Positions 8,220 through 18,298 are shown, counted from the first letter of the stretch. The stretch is DNA of 64,000 nucleotides from Falsarthrobacter nasiphocae (GCF_031456275.1 NZ_JAVDUI010000001.1:496001-560000); one strand, 5' to 3'. The notes: generated by a model from the letters alone, not told the origin. Numbers and translations: made by a program.

Positions 8220-10001
8220 TTACGCCGCTTCCGGCGGGATCATGAGGCCCGCGCCCGGGATCGCCGCGAGGAGCTGCTGCGTATAGAGCGTCTGCGGGTT
8301 CTCGAACACGTCGTCCGTGGACCCCGTCTCCACGAGCTTGCCCTTCTCCATGACGCACACGCGGTCCGCGATCTGCCGCACCACCGCGAGGTCGTGCGTG
8401 ATGAACAGGTACGTCAGCCCGAGCTCGCTCTGCAGATCCGCGAGGAGGTTGAGGATCTGCGCCTGAACAAGCACGTCGAGCGCGGACACCGCCTCATCGC
8501 AGACCACGAGCTCGGGGTTCAGGGCGAGCGCGCGGGCGATGGCCACGCGCTGCCGCTGACCGCCCGACAGCTCGTTCGGGTACCGAGCCATCATGGACTG
8601 CGGGAGGGAGACCTGGTCGAGCAGCTCGCGGACCTTGGCCTCGCGCTGCTTCGCCGAGCCCACCTTGTGGATCCGCATGGGCTCCTCGATGGTCCGGTAG
8701 ATGTTGTACATCGGGTCAAGGGAGCCGTACGGGTCCTGGAAGATCGGCTGGACGCGGCGGCGGAACTTGAACATCTCGCGGCCCTTGAGCTGCGAGACAT
8801 CCCGTCCGTCGAAGTCGATCGAGCCGGACGTGATCGTCTCGAGCCCGAGGAGCATCCGGGCGACGGTCGACTTTCCAGAGCCGGACTCGCCCACAACGGC
8901 CGTCGTCGTCCCCCGAGGAATCGAGAAGGTGACGTTGTCCACGGCCGTGAAGTCCTCGGACTTGCCCCAGGCGCCGCGGAGCTTGAAGACCTTGGTGAGG
9001 TTCTTGACGTCGACGAACGCCTCCCCCGCCCCGGTCTCCGGGCGCTCGGCGAGGAGGTCCTGCGCCTCGACGCCCTCCTCCTTGGCCACCTGGATGCGGC
9101 GGGAGGCGAGGGACGGCGCGGACTCGACGAGCTTGCGCGTGTACGGGTGGCGCGGGTTCTGGAGGATCTCGAGCGCCGGGCCGGACTCGACGACCTGGCC
9201 CTTGTACATGACGATGACCTTGTGCGCGCGCTCGGCAGCCAGACCGAGGTCGTGCGTGATGAGCAGGACGGCCGTGCCGAGCTCGCTCGTCATCGTGTCC
9301 AGGTGGTCCAGGATGGTCCGCTGGACGGTGACGTCGAGGGCGCTCGTGGGCTCGTCGGCGATGAGGAGCCGCGGCTGGCACGAGAGGCCGATCGCGATGA
9401 GGGCGCGCTGACGCATGCCGCCCGAGAACTCGTGCGGGTACTGGCGGGCGCGCTTCTCGGCGTCGGGCAGGCCGGCGTCGGTGAGGACGCGGGCCACGTC
9501 GGCGTCGGAGCTCGGAAGGCCGTTGGCCTTGAGGGTCTCCTTGACCTGGAAGCCGATCTTCCAGACCGGGTTGAGGTTGGACATCGGGTCCTGCGGGACC
9601 ATGCCGATCTTGCTGCCGCGGAGGCCGACGAGCTGCTTCTCGGTGTAGTTGGTGATGTCCTCGCCGTCGAAGATGATCTGCCCGCTGGAGACGCGCCCGT
9701 TGACGGGCAGGAGGCCAATGGCCGCGAGGGCTGACGTGGACTTGCCGGAGCCGGACTCCCCCACAATGGCGACGGTCTCGCCGGGCATGACGGTGATGTC
9801 CGCGTCGCGGACGGCCTCGACCTTTCCGCCTGCGGTCGTGAACGTGATGCCCACGTTCCGCATCTCCAGGAGGGGCTTCGGGGCGGAGGACGACGGCGCG
9901 GCTGCGCCGTCCCGGGACCCCGCGGCGGTCTGGGCTGCCGCGGGCGCGGCCGCCGTCTCGGATGCGTGGCGCTCAGATGCTGCGTGTGACATCTCGATCA
10001 C
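8220..10001 (-). CDS. Peptide ABC transporter, fused double ATPase (DppDF/OppDF type)
   Basis: 593 residues holding two complete ABC domains, so one polypeptide supplies both motor subunits. Domain 1: Walker A GESGSGKST at 81-89, signature FSGGMRQRALIAI, Walker B LLIADEPTSALD. Domain 2: a second GESGSGKST, LSGGQRQRVAIARAL, Walker B LVVCDEAVSALD (A in place of the usual P). Each domain ends in the oligopeptide-transporter extension (NPRHPYTRKLV; NPQTLYTQQLL). A low-complexity Ala-rich leader of about 40 residues precedes domain 1. The start is GTG overlapping the permease stop by 4 bp; ATG at 9992 is the alternative. Last gene of the operon. Confidence 0.93.
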   Translation of the reverse strand: MIEMSHAASERHASETAAAPAAAQTAAGSRDGAAAPSSSAPKPLLEMRNVGITFTTAGGKVEAVRDADITVMPGETVAIVGESGSGKSTSALAAIGLLPVNGRVSSGQIIFDGEDITNYTEKQLVGLRGSKIGMVPQDPMSNLNPVWKIGFQVKETLKANGLPSSDADVARVLTDAGLPDAEKRARQYPHEFSGGMRQRALIAIGLSCQPRLLIADEPTSALDVTVQRTILDHLDTMTSELGTAVLLITHDLGLAAERAHKVIVMYKGQVVESGPALEILQNPRHPYTRKLVESAPSLASRRIQVAKEEGVEAQDLLAERPETGAGEAFVDVKNLTKVFKLRGAWGKSEDFTAVDNVTFSIPRGTTTAVVGESGSGKSTVARMLLGLETITSGSIDFDGRDVSQLKGREMFKFRRRVQPIFQDPYGSLDPMYNIYRTIEEPMRIHKVGSAKQREAKVRELLDQVSLPQSMMARYPNELSGGQRQRVAIARALALNPELVVCDEAVSALDVLVQAQILNLLADLQSELGLTYLFITHDLAVVRQIADRVCVMEKGKLVETGSTDDVFENPQTLYTQQLLAAIPGAGLMIPPEAA

Positions 10002-11074
10002 TTCTTTCGGGACTTCGGGTCGAGCGCGTCACGCAGGGCGTCGCCCAGCATGATGAAGCTCAGGACCGTCAGGGACAGGGCCAGACCAGGCCAGAAGACG
10101 GGCCACGGGTTGGAGCGGAACGAGTTGCGGCCGTCGGAGATGTCGTTGCCCCACGAGGCCGTCGTCGGCGGGAGGCCGATGCCCAGGTAGGAGAGCGTGG
10201 ACTCGGCGACGATGAACGTTCCGAGCGAGATCGTCGCGATGACGATGACGGGTGCGAGGGCGTTCGGCAGCACGTGCTTGTAGAGGATGCCAAGCGGCGA
10301 GACGCCGAGGGAGCGGGCGCTCGTGACGTAGTCAGAGCCCCGGACCTCGACGACGGCGCCGCGCATGATGCGGGCCACGCTCGGCCAGCCGAGCACCACG
10401 AGGATCAAGACGATGGTCCAGGCGTTGCGGCCGTCGCGGAACATGGGCAGCTGGAACATGACGATCGCGCCGAGGATCAGCGGAAGCGCGAAGAAGATGT
10501 CGCCGAGGCGGGACAGGATGAAGTCGAGCCACCCGCCGAAGTACCCAGCCAGGGCGCCGATGGCCCCGCCCAGGACAACGACGCCGAGCGTCGAGAAGAG
10601 GCCGACGATGAGCGAGGCCCGGGTGCCGGCAATGACGCGCGAGTAGACGTCGCAGCCCTGGAACGTATAGCCGAGCGGATGCCCCGGGGCGGACTTGCCG
10701 TTGGAGTTCTCGAGGAGGCACTGCGCCTTGCTCGGGTCCTCGGTCCAGAAGAGCTGCGGGAAAGCAGCGACGAGCACGGCGAGAAGGATGAGCAGGGCCG
10801 CGATGATGAACGTCGGCTTGCGACGCAGCTGCCGCCATGCGCCGGCCCAGAGGCTCACGGGCTTCTCCCCGTCGACGCGGGAGTCCGTGGCGGTCACAGG
10901 TGTCTCGTCCGGGTTGGCGACCACGTGCTCGATCGCGTACGCGGAGCGCTTGGGCTCGACCGGCGGCTTGATGGCGGGGTTCGATGCGGCCGCCCGCGGA
11001 GGCGTCACGGCGTGGGAGCCCGCGCTGTTCTCGGGGTGAGCGTTCACGGTGTTTTCCTTTGCGCGCTTAGGCAT
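9998..11074 (-). CDS. Peptide ABC transporter permease, DppC/OppC type
   Basis: 358 residues. A hydrophilic N-terminal extension of about 80 residues precedes six membrane segments starting at PTFIIAALLILLAVLVAAF. OppC_N-like region, a large periplasmic loop (CLLENSNGKSAPGHPLGYTFQGCDVYSRVI) and the EAA loop (DYVTSARSLGVSPLGILYKHVLPNAL) are intact. The start overlaps the upstream permease by 8 nt, indicating translational coupling. Forms a heterodimeric pore with the 11067 gene product. Confidence 0.93.
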   Translation of the reverse strand: MPKRAKENTVNAHPENSAGSHAVTPPRAAASNPAIKPPVEPKRSAYAIEHVVANPDETPVTATDSRVDGEKPVSLWAGAWRQLRRKPTFIIAALLILLAVLVAAFPQLFWTEDPSKAQCLLENSNGKSAPGHPLGYTFQGCDVYSRVIAGTRASLIVGLFSTLGVVVLGGAIGALAGYFGGWLDFILSRLGDIFFALPLILGAIVMFQLPMFRDGRNAWTIVLILVVLGWPSVARIMRGAVVEVRGSDYVTSARSLGVSPLGILYKHVLPNALAPVIVIATISLGTFIVAESTLSYLGIGLPPTTASWGNDISDGRNSFRSNPWPVFWPGLALSLTVLSFIMLGDALRDALDPKSRKK

Positions 11075-11993
11075 AACGGATCCTCGGGTCGAGCCACGCG
11101 TAGAGCAGGTCCACGAGCAGGTTGGCGATGCAGAAGATCAGGACAAGCAGGGAGACGATCGAGACGACCGTCGGGGCGTCGCCCAGGGTCAGTGCCTTGA
11201 AGAGGGTGTTGCCGATGCCGGGGACGTTGAAGATGCCCTCGGTGACGACGGCGCCGCCCATGAGGCCGCCGAGGTCGGCACCGAGGAAGGTGGCCACGGG
11301 GATCATGGAGTTGCGGAGGATGTGGACGCGGACGATCCGGCCGTTGCTCAGGCCCTTCGCACGGGCCGTGCGGACGTAGTCGGCGCTCGCGTTCTCGGCG
11401 ACGGACGTGCGCGTCAGGCGCAGCACGTAGGCGAAGGAGACGAGGCCGAGGACGAACGCCGGCAGGATGAGGTCCGTGAAGGTCGCCTTGCTCGAGACGG
11501 TCGGCTTGGCGAGCTGCCACTGCACGCCGATGACGTACTGGAGGACGAAGGCGAGCACGAAGATCGGCACCGAGATGACGATGAGGGAGACGATGAGGAT
11601 CGTCGAGTCGAAGAGCTTGCCCTTCTTCAGGCCAGCGTAGAGGCCGAAGGCGATGCCGAAGACGGCCTCGAAGATGAGGGCCATGATCGCGAGGCGGGCG
11701 GTGACGGGCATGGCATCCCCGATCACCGAGGCGATGGGGCGGCCCGAGAAGTTGACGCCGAGGTCACCGGTGAAGATGCCGCCGAGGTACCCGAAGTACC
11801 GGGTCCAGAACGGCTCGTCCAGGTGGTACTGCTCCCGCAGCTGGGCCGCGACGCCCGGGGTGCAGCCCTTCTCGCCACAGATGGCGGCGAGCGGATCACC
11901 CGGGAGCTGGAAGACGAGGAAGTAGACGAGGAGCGTGGCCCCGAGGAAGACCGGGATCAGCTGTCCCAGCCGCTTGACGAGATACCAGGTCAT
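11067..11993 (-). CDS. Peptide ABC transporter permease, DppB/OppB type
   Basis: 308 residues beginning MTWYLVKRLGQLIPVFLGATLLVYFL, the standard DppB start. FQLPGDP motif, six membrane segments and an EAA loop (DYVRTARAKGLSNGRIVRVHILRNSMIPVATFLG) are present. Sits 158 bp after the binding-protein gene, with a strong stem-loop in the gap, and overlaps the next permease. Confidence 0.94.
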   Translation of the reverse strand: MTWYLVKRLGQLIPVFLGATLLVYFLVFQLPGDPLAAICGEKGCTPGVAAQLREQYHLDEPFWTRYFGYLGGIFTGDLGVNFSGRPIASVIGDAMPVTARLAIMALIFEAVFGIAFGLYAGLKKGKLFDSTILIVSLIVISVPIFVLAFVLQYVIGVQWQLAKPTVSSKATFTDLILPAFVLGLVSFAYVLRLTRTSVAENASADYVRTARAKGLSNGRIVRVHILRNSMIPVATFLGADLGGLMGGAVVTEGIFNVPGIGNTLFKALTLGDAPTVVSIVSLLVLIFCIANLLVDLLYAWLDPRIRYA

Positions 11994-12089
11994 GAGGTTA
12001 CGACTCCTCGAGTGCTGTCAGGGCGGGTCCCGTAGTCGGGGCCGGGTGTCGAAGGCATGGTGAAGGTCTTCCTTGAAAGAGGGACAACA

Positions 12090-12133
12090 CCCCAGCGGAC
12101 GGGGTCGCCGTGAGGCGACCTCCGTCCGCGGGG
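12090..12133 (-). promoter_or_regulatory. Intercistronic stem-loop between binding-protein and permease genes
   Basis: CCCCAGCGGACGGGGTCGCC pairs with GGCGACCTCCGTCCGCGGGG around GTGA, with only two single-base bulges. Such hairpins in importer operons commonly stabilise or partly terminate the message, so that the binding protein is made in excess. Confidence 0.7.
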
Positions 12134-12151
12134 CTTGGGTCACGAGGGGGC

Positions 12152-13792
12152 TTAGCCCTTCTTCGTCACCTTGTAGTACATGGGCGTGCCGTTCCAGCTC
12201 GTGGTCACGTTGGAGACCTTGTTGGACCAGCCGACGTTCGCGGTGGAGTACCACAGCGGGACGTTCGGCATGTCCTCGAGGAGGAGGGCGTCCGCCTCCT
12301 GGAACTTCTTCGTGGCGTCCTCAGCGGACTTGGCGCCCAGGCCTTCCTTGAGGAGCTTGTCGAACGCCGGGTTGTCGTACTTGGCGTCGTTCGAGCTCGC
12401 ACCCTTGCCGTAGACCGGGCCGAGGAAGTTGTAGAGCGACGGGTAGTCGGCGAGCCAGCCGGCGCGGGCGGCGCCGGTGAGCTTGCCGCTGCTCGCGGCC
12501 GTGCGGAGCTCCTTGAAGGTCGTGTACGGCTTGCCCTCAGCCTTGATGCCCAGGTTCTGGGACAGCTGGTTGCTCACGGCGTCGACCCACTGCTTGTGGG
12601 AGGCGTCCGCGTTGTAGGCGATCGTGAAGGGCTTGGAGTCGTCGTACGGCTGGATCTTCTCAGCCTCCTCCCACAGCTCCTTGGCCTTGTCCTTGTTGAA
12701 CGTCGTGTACTCGGAGCCCTTGAGGTCCTTGGAGTAGCCCTCGAGGGTCGGGGACGTGAAGTCCGTGGCCGGCGTGCGGGTGCCCTGGAAGATGACCTTG
12801 ATGATCTCGTCGCGGTTGATGGCCATGGAGATGGCCTGGCGGCGGAGCTTGCCCGCCTCGCCCTTGAAGTTGTCCAGGTAGTACGGGATGGAGAAAGTCT
12901 GGTTGCCCGCGTAGGCCTTGTCGGAGTAGCGGTCGCCAAGATCGTTCTTGTAGTTCTGCATCGCCGAGGTCGGGATCTGATCGAGGACGTCGAGGTTGTC
13001 CGCGAGGAGGTCCTGGTAGGAGGTGTCGGCGTTCTGGTAGAGCTTGAACGTGATGCCGCCGTTCTGCGCCTTCTCCGGGCCGTCGTAGTCGTCGTTCTTG
13101 ACGAGCTCGATCTGTGCGTTGTGCTGCCAGGCGCCCTTGTCCTTCATCTTGTACGGGCCGTAGCCGACCGGGTTCTCGCCGAAGGCCTTCATGTCCTTGT
13201 AGGCGGACTCGGGGATCGGCACGTAGGCGGAGTAGCCGAGGCGCTGGGCGAAGTCGGCCTCGGGCTGCGACAGCGTGACCTCGAAGGTCGTGTCGTCGAT
13301 GACCTTGAGGCCGCTCATCTTGTCTTCCTGGGAGCCCTCAGCGCTGACCTTGTCGTAGCCCTCGATGGACTCGAAGAAGTACGAGGACTTCTGGGCGTTC
13401 TTGGCGGCGGCGCCGTAGTTCCAGGCGTCCACGAAGCTCTTGGCCGTCACGGCCTCACCGTTGGTGAACTTCTTGCCGGACTTGATCTTGATGGTCCAGA
13501 CCTTGGAGTCCTTGGTCTCGATGGACTCGGCGAGGTCGTTGACGCTCTTGCCGTTCTCGTCGTACGAGATGAGGCCGTTGAAGATGTTCTCGACGACGCG
13601 CCCGCCGCCGTTCTCCGAGGTGTTGGTCGGAACGAGCGGGTTCTCCGGCTCGACGCTGCTGGCCGTGATGATGGCGCCGGCGTCGCCCGATGCGGACGAG
13701 CCGCTGTCCGACGATCCGCCGCCGCAGGCGGCGAGGGCGAGGGCTGAGAGCGTGGCGAGGCCGACGATCTTCGTAGTGCGTGCGAAGCGCAT
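12152..13792 (-). CDS. Peptide ABC transporter substrate-binding lipoprotein
   Basis: 546 residues, SBP_bac_5 family. Lipoprotein signal peptide MRFARTTKIVGLATLSALALAAC, with the lipidated cysteine at 23 followed by a Gly/Ser linker, so it is tethered outside the membrane. Family features: ENPLVPTNTSENGGGRVVEN near the N-terminus, NGEAVTAKSFVDAWNYG, GPYKM, and LRRQAISMAINRDEI. First gene of the importer operon, divergent from pgi, with its own promoter. Substrate is probably oligopeptides; solute specificity cannot be assigned. Confidence 0.94.
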   Translation of the reverse strand: MRFARTTKIVGLATLSALALAACGGGSSDSGSSASGDAGAIITASSVEPENPLVPTNTSENGGGRVVENIFNGLISYDENGKSVNDLAESIETKDSKVWTIKIKSGKKFTNGEAVTAKSFVDAWNYGAAAKNAQKSSYFFESIEGYDKVSAEGSQEDKMSGLKVIDDTTFEVTLSQPEADFAQRLGYSAYVPIPESAYKDMKAFGENPVGYGPYKMKDKGAWQHNAQIELVKNDDYDGPEKAQNGGITFKLYQNADTSYQDLLADNLDVLDQIPTSAMQNYKNDLGDRYSDKAYAGNQTFSIPYYLDNFKGEAGKLRRQAISMAINRDEIIKVIFQGTRTPATDFTSPTLEGYSKDLKGSEYTTFNKDKAKELWEEAEKIQPYDDSKPFTIAYNADASHKQWVDAVSNQLSQNLGIKAEGKPYTTFKELRTAASSGKLTGAARAGWLADYPSLYNFLGPVYGKGASSNDAKYDNPAFDKLLKEGLGAKSAEDATKKFQEADALLLEDMPNVPLWYSTANVGWSNKVSNVTTSWNGTPMYYKVTKKG

Positions 13793-13949
13793 TCTTCTGT
13801 CTCCTTGAATGAGGTTCGACCCTCGGCAGCAAGCTTGCGAAGCTGCTCGCCGTCGGCCTTCCAGGCCCGGTCACCGATCCTTGTGAGATCGCTGTGGGCT
13901 GACAATGAAGCAACTGTAGCTCAAAAAGGTGACCTTGTGTGTCACGGAT

Positions 13950-13978
13950 CACCTAGTCAGCGCACCGTAGCTTGTCAA
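13950..13978 (-). promoter_or_regulatory. Promoter of the peptide importer operon
   Basis: On the minus strand: TTGACA, 17 nt, TAGGTG. Predicted start near 13943, about 150 nt before the ATG. An inverted repeat GTGAC-7 nt-GTCAC at 13929-13945 lies on the start point and could bind a regulator. Confidence 0.6.
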
Positions 13979-14058
13979 CGGCCGTCCGAAGAGCGGCCAT
14001 TGTGGCCAGATGCGAACAAGACTCCCCACGGCCCTCCAAAGTGGAGGACACTAGGTCT

Positions 14059-15741
14059 ATGAGCGAATCCAAGCTGACCGATGTGACCACGACCGACGCC
14101 TGGGAGCGCCTCGACGAGCTCGCCGAGAGCGCCGATGTCGACCTCCGCGCCGCCTTCGCCGAGGACGCGGACCGTGCCTCCTCCCTCACCTTCGACGCGG
14201 CGGACCTCCGCGTCGACCTCTCCAAGAACCTCGTGGACAAGGACGTCCTGTCGGCGCTGCTCGACCTCGCCCGCACCACGGGCGTCGAGGAGCGCCGAGA
14301 CGCGATGTTCGCAGGCGAGAAGATCAACGTCACGGAGAACCGCTCCGTGCTCCACACGGCCCTCCGCCGCCCCAAGGGGGCCCAGCCGCCCCTCGTCGTC
14401 GACGGCCAGGACGTGGACAAGGACGTCCACGAGGTCCTCGATCGCATCTACGCCTTCGCGGACAAGGTCCGCTCGGGCGAGTGGACGGGCGTGACCGGCC
14501 GCCCCATCGAGACGGTCGTCAACATCGGCATCGGCGGCTCGGATCTCGGCCCCGTCATGGTCTACGAGGCTCTCAAGCCGCTGCGCCACGAGCGCCTCAC
14601 GGCCCGCTTCATCAGCAACATCGACCCCACGGACGCGGCCGAGAAGCTGGGCGACCTCGACCCCGAGACGACCCTCGTCGTCGTCGCCTCCAAGACCTTC
14701 ACCACCCTCGAGACGATCACGAACGCGCGCGTGGCGCGCACCTGGCTCCTCGATGGCCTCCGCGAGCGCGGCGCCATCGGCGAGGGGCAGGACGCAGAGG
14801 CCGTGGCGAAGCATTTCGTCGCGGTGTCGACGGCCCTGGACAAGGTCGAGGAGTTCGGCATTGACCCGAAGAATGCCTTCGGGTTCTGGGACTGGGTGGG
14901 CGGCCGCTACTCGGTGGACTCGGCCATCGGCACGGTCCTCGCGGTCGTCCTGGGCCCCCGCGTGTTCTCGGAGTTCCTGGCCGGCTTCCGCGCGATGGAC
15001 GAGCACTTCCTCTCGGCTCCCCTTGAGTCCAATGTCCCTGTGCTCATGGGCCTCATCAACGTGTGGGACTCGAACTTCCTGGGCGCCGAGACGCACGCGG
15101 TGCTCCCCTACGACCAGCACCTGCACCGCTTCCCGGCGTACCTGCAGCAGCTGACGATGGAGTCCAACGGCAAGTCCGTCATGTGGGACGGCCGCGAAGT
15201 CTCTGACGAGACGGGTGAGATCTTCTGGGGCGAGCCGGGCACGAACGGCCAGCACGCCTTCTACCAGCTCATCCACCAGGGCACCCGCCTCGTGCCGTGC
15301 GACTTCATCGCGTTCGCGACCCCCTCCTACGACGTCAAGGACGGGGACCAGGACGTTCACGAGCTGTTCCTCGCGAACTTCTTCGCCCAGACCAAGGCCC
15401 TCGCGTTCGGCAAGACGGCTGACGAGGTGCGCGCGGAGGGCATCGACGAGTCGATCGTTCCGGCTCGCACGTTCCCGGGCAACCAGCCGACGACCTCGAT
15501 CATGGCCCCGAAGCTGACGCCCTCGGTGCTCGGCCAGCTCATCGCGCTCTACGAGCACATCGTGTTCGTCGAGGGCACCATCTGGGGCATCGACTCGTTC
15601 GACCAGTGGGGCGTGGAGCTCGGCAAGAAGCTCGCCAAGGACCTCGCGCCCGCCATCGCGGGTGACGAGGCGGCGATCAAGGCGCAGGACTCCTCCACGC
15701 GCAGCCTCATCGAGTACTACCGCGCCAACCGCGCCCGGTAG
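14059..15741 (+). CDS. pgi: Glucose-6-phosphate isomerase
   Basis: 560 residues. Interconverts glucose-6-phosphate and fructose-6-phosphate in glycolysis. The start is the ATG of [18 protein letters not shown], 10 nt after GGAGGA; it matches the usual length of 540-560. Family landmarks: [58 protein letters not shown], and [15 protein letters not shown] with the catalytic His region. Monocistronic, ending at a strong hairpin. Confidence 0.97.
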   Translation: MSESKLTDVTTTDAWERLDELAESADVDLRAAFAEDADRASSLTFDAADLRVDLSKNLVDKDVLSALLDLARTTGVEERRDAMFAGEKINVTENRSVLHTALRRPKGAQPPLVVDGQDVDKDVHEVLDRIYAFADKVRSGEWTGVTGRPIETVVNIGIGGSDLGPVMVYEALKPLRHERLTARFISNIDPTDAAEKLGDLDPETTLVVVASKTFTTLETITNARVARTWLLDGLRERGAIGEGQDAEAVAKHFVAVSTALDKVEEFGIDPKNAFGFWDWVGGRYSVDSAIGTVLAVVLGPRVFSEFLAGFRAMDEHFLSAPLESNVPVLMGLINVWDSNFLGAETHAVLPYDQHLHRFPAYLQQLTMESNGKSVMWDGREVSDETGEIFWGEPGTNGQHAFYQLIHQGTRLVPCDFIAFATPSYDVKDGDQDVHELFLANFFAQTKALAFGKTADEVRAEGIDESIVPARTFPGNQPTTSIMAPKLTPSVLGQLIALYEHIVFVEGTIWGIDSFDQWGVELGKKLAKDLAPAIAGDEAAIKAQDSSTRSLIEYYRANRAR

Positions 15742-15774
15742 GCGCGCGCCTCCCCCTCGGGGCTTCCCTGAGGA

Positions 15775-15832
15775 ACGACGACGGCGGCTGCGCCGGGGTC
15801 TCCCCCGCCCGGCCGCCGTCGTCGTCGTCTCT
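15775..15832 (+). terminator. Terminator after pgi
   Basis: ACGACGACGGCGGC pairs with GCCGCCGTCGTCGT around a GC-rich loop, followed by CGTCTCTGT. Same stem family as the other terminators in the window. Confidence 0.75.
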
Positions 15833-15944
15833 GTGAGGCGGAACACAGCGCGCCCGGCCTGAGGAATGGATGGGCCACGGGGCGTGTTGTGCAGAAGAGA
15901 CCCCAGCGCTCTGCCGGAGTGACACCGACGAAAGAAGGCACATC

Positions 15945-17018
15945 ATGGCATCCGAGTACCGTCCCGCGGACGAGTCCACCGCACCCGAGACCCGCCCCGA
16001 CCTTCCCCGCACGAGCCGCGCCGTGACGCTGGCCTCCCGCCCGGATGGCCTGCCGACCCCCGCGGACTTTGAGATGAAGACGCTTGACCTGTGGGAGCTC
16101 AACGCGGGCCAGGTCCTCATTGAGAACGTCGTCATGAGCGTTGACCCGTACATGCGCGGCCGGATGGACGACCGCGAGTCCTACATCCCGCCGTTCGAGC
16201 TCGGCGAGCCCCTGACGGGCGGCGCCGTGGGCCGCGTCATCGCCTCCCGCGCGGACGACCTGCCCGTTGGCACGCACGTTCAGCACTTCTACGGCTGGCG
16301 GGATCGGATCGTCCTGGACGCCGAGATGGTCCAGCCGGTCGACACGGACCTCGCCCCCGCGGAGGCCTACCTCGGAATCCTCGGGATGACGGGCCTGACC
16401 GCGTGGGTGGGCCTCACGGTCATCGGCCGGTTCGAGAAGGGCGAGACGGTCTTCGTCTCCGCCGCGGCCGGCGCCGTCGGCTCCGCCGTGGGCCAGATCG
16501 CCAAGCTCCTGGGCGCGGGCCGAGTCATCGGCTCGGCGGGCGGCCGAGAGAAGGTCGAGTACGTGAAGTCCCTCGGCTTTGATGCGGTCATCGACTACAA
16601 GGCCGGGGACGTCGCGGGCCAGCTCAAGGACGCGGCCCCGGACGGGATCGACATCTACTTCGACAACGTCGGCGGCGAGCACCTCGAGGCGGCCCTCGCC
16701 TCGATCCGCAAGAACGCCCGCATCGTCCTCTGCGGCGCCATCTCCATCATGAACGGCCGGGCCGGGTCCACCGGCATCCGCAATACTGCCGCGCTCATCG
16801 GCAAGGGCGCCACGATGCAGGGCTTCACCGTGGGCCAGTATCAGCAGGACCATCAGGAGGAGTTCTACGCGCACATGGCGCCGTGGGTCTCCGAGGGCCG
16901 CATCCAGTGGAAGACCACCCAGCGTCACGGCCTGGAGAACGCGGTGCCCGCCTTCCTTGAGCTCTTCGAGGGCGGCAACACCGGCAAGATGGTCGTCGTC
17001 CTCGACGAGTCCGCCTGA
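15945..17018 (+). CDS. NADP-dependent MDR oxidoreductase (PTGR/CurA type)
   Basis: 357 residues, zinc-free medium-chain reductase of the leukotriene-B4/2-alkenal reductase branch. N-terminal SVDPYMRGRMDDRESY is the hallmark of this branch; the nucleotide-binding loop is VSAAAGAVGSAVGQIAKLLG, and FDNVGGEHLEAAL and CGAISIMN follow. Likely reduces alpha,beta-unsaturated carbonyls with NADPH; the natural substrate is unknown. Start chosen at ATG with AGAAGG 6 nt upstream. Terminators on both sides indicate a single-gene unit. Confidence 0.9.
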   Translation: MASEYRPADESTAPETRPDLPRTSRAVTLASRPDGLPTPADFEMKTLDLWELNAGQVLIENVVMSVDPYMRGRMDDRESYIPPFELGEPLTGGAVGRVIASRADDLPVGTHVQHFYGWRDRIVLDAEMVQPVDTDLAPAEAYLGILGMTGLTAWVGLTVIGRFEKGETVFVSAAAGAVGSAVGQIAKLLGAGRVIGSAGGREKVEYVKSLGFDAVIDYKAGDVAGQLKDAAPDGIDIYFDNVGGEHLEAALASIRKNARIVLCGAISIMNGRAGSTGIRNTAALIGKGATMQGFTVGQYQQDHQEEFYAHMAPWVSEGRIQWKTTQRHGLENAVPAFLELFEGGNTGKMVVVLDESA

Positions 17019-17030
17019 TCCGCCGGGGAT

Positions 17031-17058
17031 GACGACGGCGGCAGCCGCCGTCGTCGTC
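17031..17058 (+). terminator. Terminator after the MDR oxidoreductase
   Basis: GACGACGGCG-GCAGC-CGCCGTCGTC followed by GTCCCC. Tight 10-bp stem of the recurring family. Confidence 0.75.
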
Positions 17059-17102
17059 CCCCGCCGCGAGCCCTCAGAACACTGCCCGGTAAGCATGGAA
17101 AA

Positions 17103-18287
17103 ATGGGAGCCAGCCCACCGCCCATCGAAAGGACCTTCTGTCCAGTGGCCCACGCCGCCCCTGCGCCCGCGCCCGTCCTCGCCAGGTTCCCTGAGGCGGG
17201 CCCCGTCTGGTTCCCGAGCGTCATGGGCACGGGCATCACAGCGAGCCTCCTCGCGGAGTTCAGCGAGGAGGCGGGGTGGCTGCAGGGCCCGTCGGTGGCG
17301 TTCTTCGGCCTCACGGTTCTGCTCTTTGTCGGACTGTCTGCGGGATTCGCGGCCCGGTGTGTCCGCCGGCGCTCCGCGCTGACGAGCACGCTGAGGGACT
17401 TCTCGCAGCTGCCCTACTGGGGCGCGGTGGCCATGGCCTTCCTCGTGGTGGGGCATGCGGCGCACGTCGTCCTGCCGCTCCTGGACCCCGGGGCGCTCGG
17501 TGCGGCCGTGCGCATCGACGCGGTGCTGTGGACTGTGGGCACCGTCCTGGGGCTCGTGACGGCCTTCGGGTTCACGGCCGCGATCATCATGGGCGAGCCC
17601 GGGAAGCCGCTGCCCACGTGGGGCCTGCCGCTCGTGCCGCCAATGGGCTCTGCGACGACCGGCTCGGCCCTCGTTCCGTTCGTCCCCGACGAGGGGCTGC
17701 GCCTGACGCTCGTCGTCCTCACTGTGGGGTGCTTCGCGGTGACCCTCGTCCTCGGCTTCGTCATCTTTGCCGTGGCTTTGCACCACCACATTCGCGTGGA
17801 GAACATCCCCCTGGACCTCGCGATCTCCTCGTGGATCCCCCTCGGCGTCCTGGGCCAGTCCATGTCCGCGGCCCAGACACTCGCCGCGCAGGCCGAGCAT
17901 TTCGTCATCCCCGGCGCGGTCTCCACGCTTCACCGCCTCGCCGACCTGTACGGCCTGGCGATGGTGCCCCTCGCCTTCGTGACCATCGCGATCGCCGTCC
18001 AGATCACCGCGCAGGGTTTCCGCCACGGCATGCGGTTCGTCCCCGGATGGTGGTCGCTGACGTTCCCGGTCGGCACACTGGCCCTCGGCAGCCGCCTCCT
18101 CGCCCAGTCCCTCGGCAGTGGATGGCTCGGGGCCCTCAGCGTCGCGGCTCTCGTCGTGCTCGTCATCAACTGGGCGTTCTGCGCAGCCTCCTCGGTGCGC
18201 GCCTTCCTCAGCGTCCGACGACGGGCCGCCCGCGCCGGAGCCGCCGCCTCCGGCACCCGCTCCCCCGAGGCCCGGGCCAACGCCTGA
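17103..18287 (+). CDS. TehA/SLAC1-family (voltage-dependent anion channel) membrane protein
   Basis: About 394 residues with ten hydrophobic segments and the family motifs WFPSVMGTGI near the N-terminus, MGSATTGSALVPF, and GVLGQSMSAAQTL. The family includes TehA, Mae1 and the plant anion channel SLAC1, which move dicarboxylates, tellurite-related or other anions. The substrate here is unknown. ATG at 17103 lacks a clear ribosome site. GTG at 17145 has AAAGGA 11 nt upstream, is in frame and removes only 14 residues, so it may be the true start. It ends about 50 bp before the siderophore-interacting gene. Confidence 0.85.
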   Translation: MGASPPPIERTFCPVAHAAPAPAPVLARFPEAGPVWFPSVMGTGITASLLAEFSEEAGWLQGPSVAFFGLTVLLFVGLSAGFAARCVRRRSALTSTLRDFSQLPYWGAVAMAFLVVGHAAHVVLPLLDPGALGAAVRIDAVLWTVGTVLGLVTAFGFTAAIIMGEPGKPLPTWGLPLVPPMGSATTGSALVPFVPDEGLRLTLVVLTVGCFAVTLVLGFVIFAVALHHHIRVENIPLDLAISSWIPLGVLGQSMSAAQTLAAQAEHFVIPGAVSTLHRLADLYGLAMVPLAFVTIAIAVQITAQGFRHGMRFVPGWWSLTFPVGTLALGSRLLAQSLGSGWLGALSVAALVVLVINWAFCAASSVRAFLSVRRRAARAGAAASGTRSPEARANA

Positions 18288-18298
18288 CCCGATAGGCT

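Noticed and set aside
7525-8358. 277-codon minus-strand frame over the 7576 gene and the terminator
   Set aside because: No ribosome site, reads through a terminator hairpin and into the ABC ATPase gene; the plus-strand gene has a promoter, AAGGA and membrane segments.
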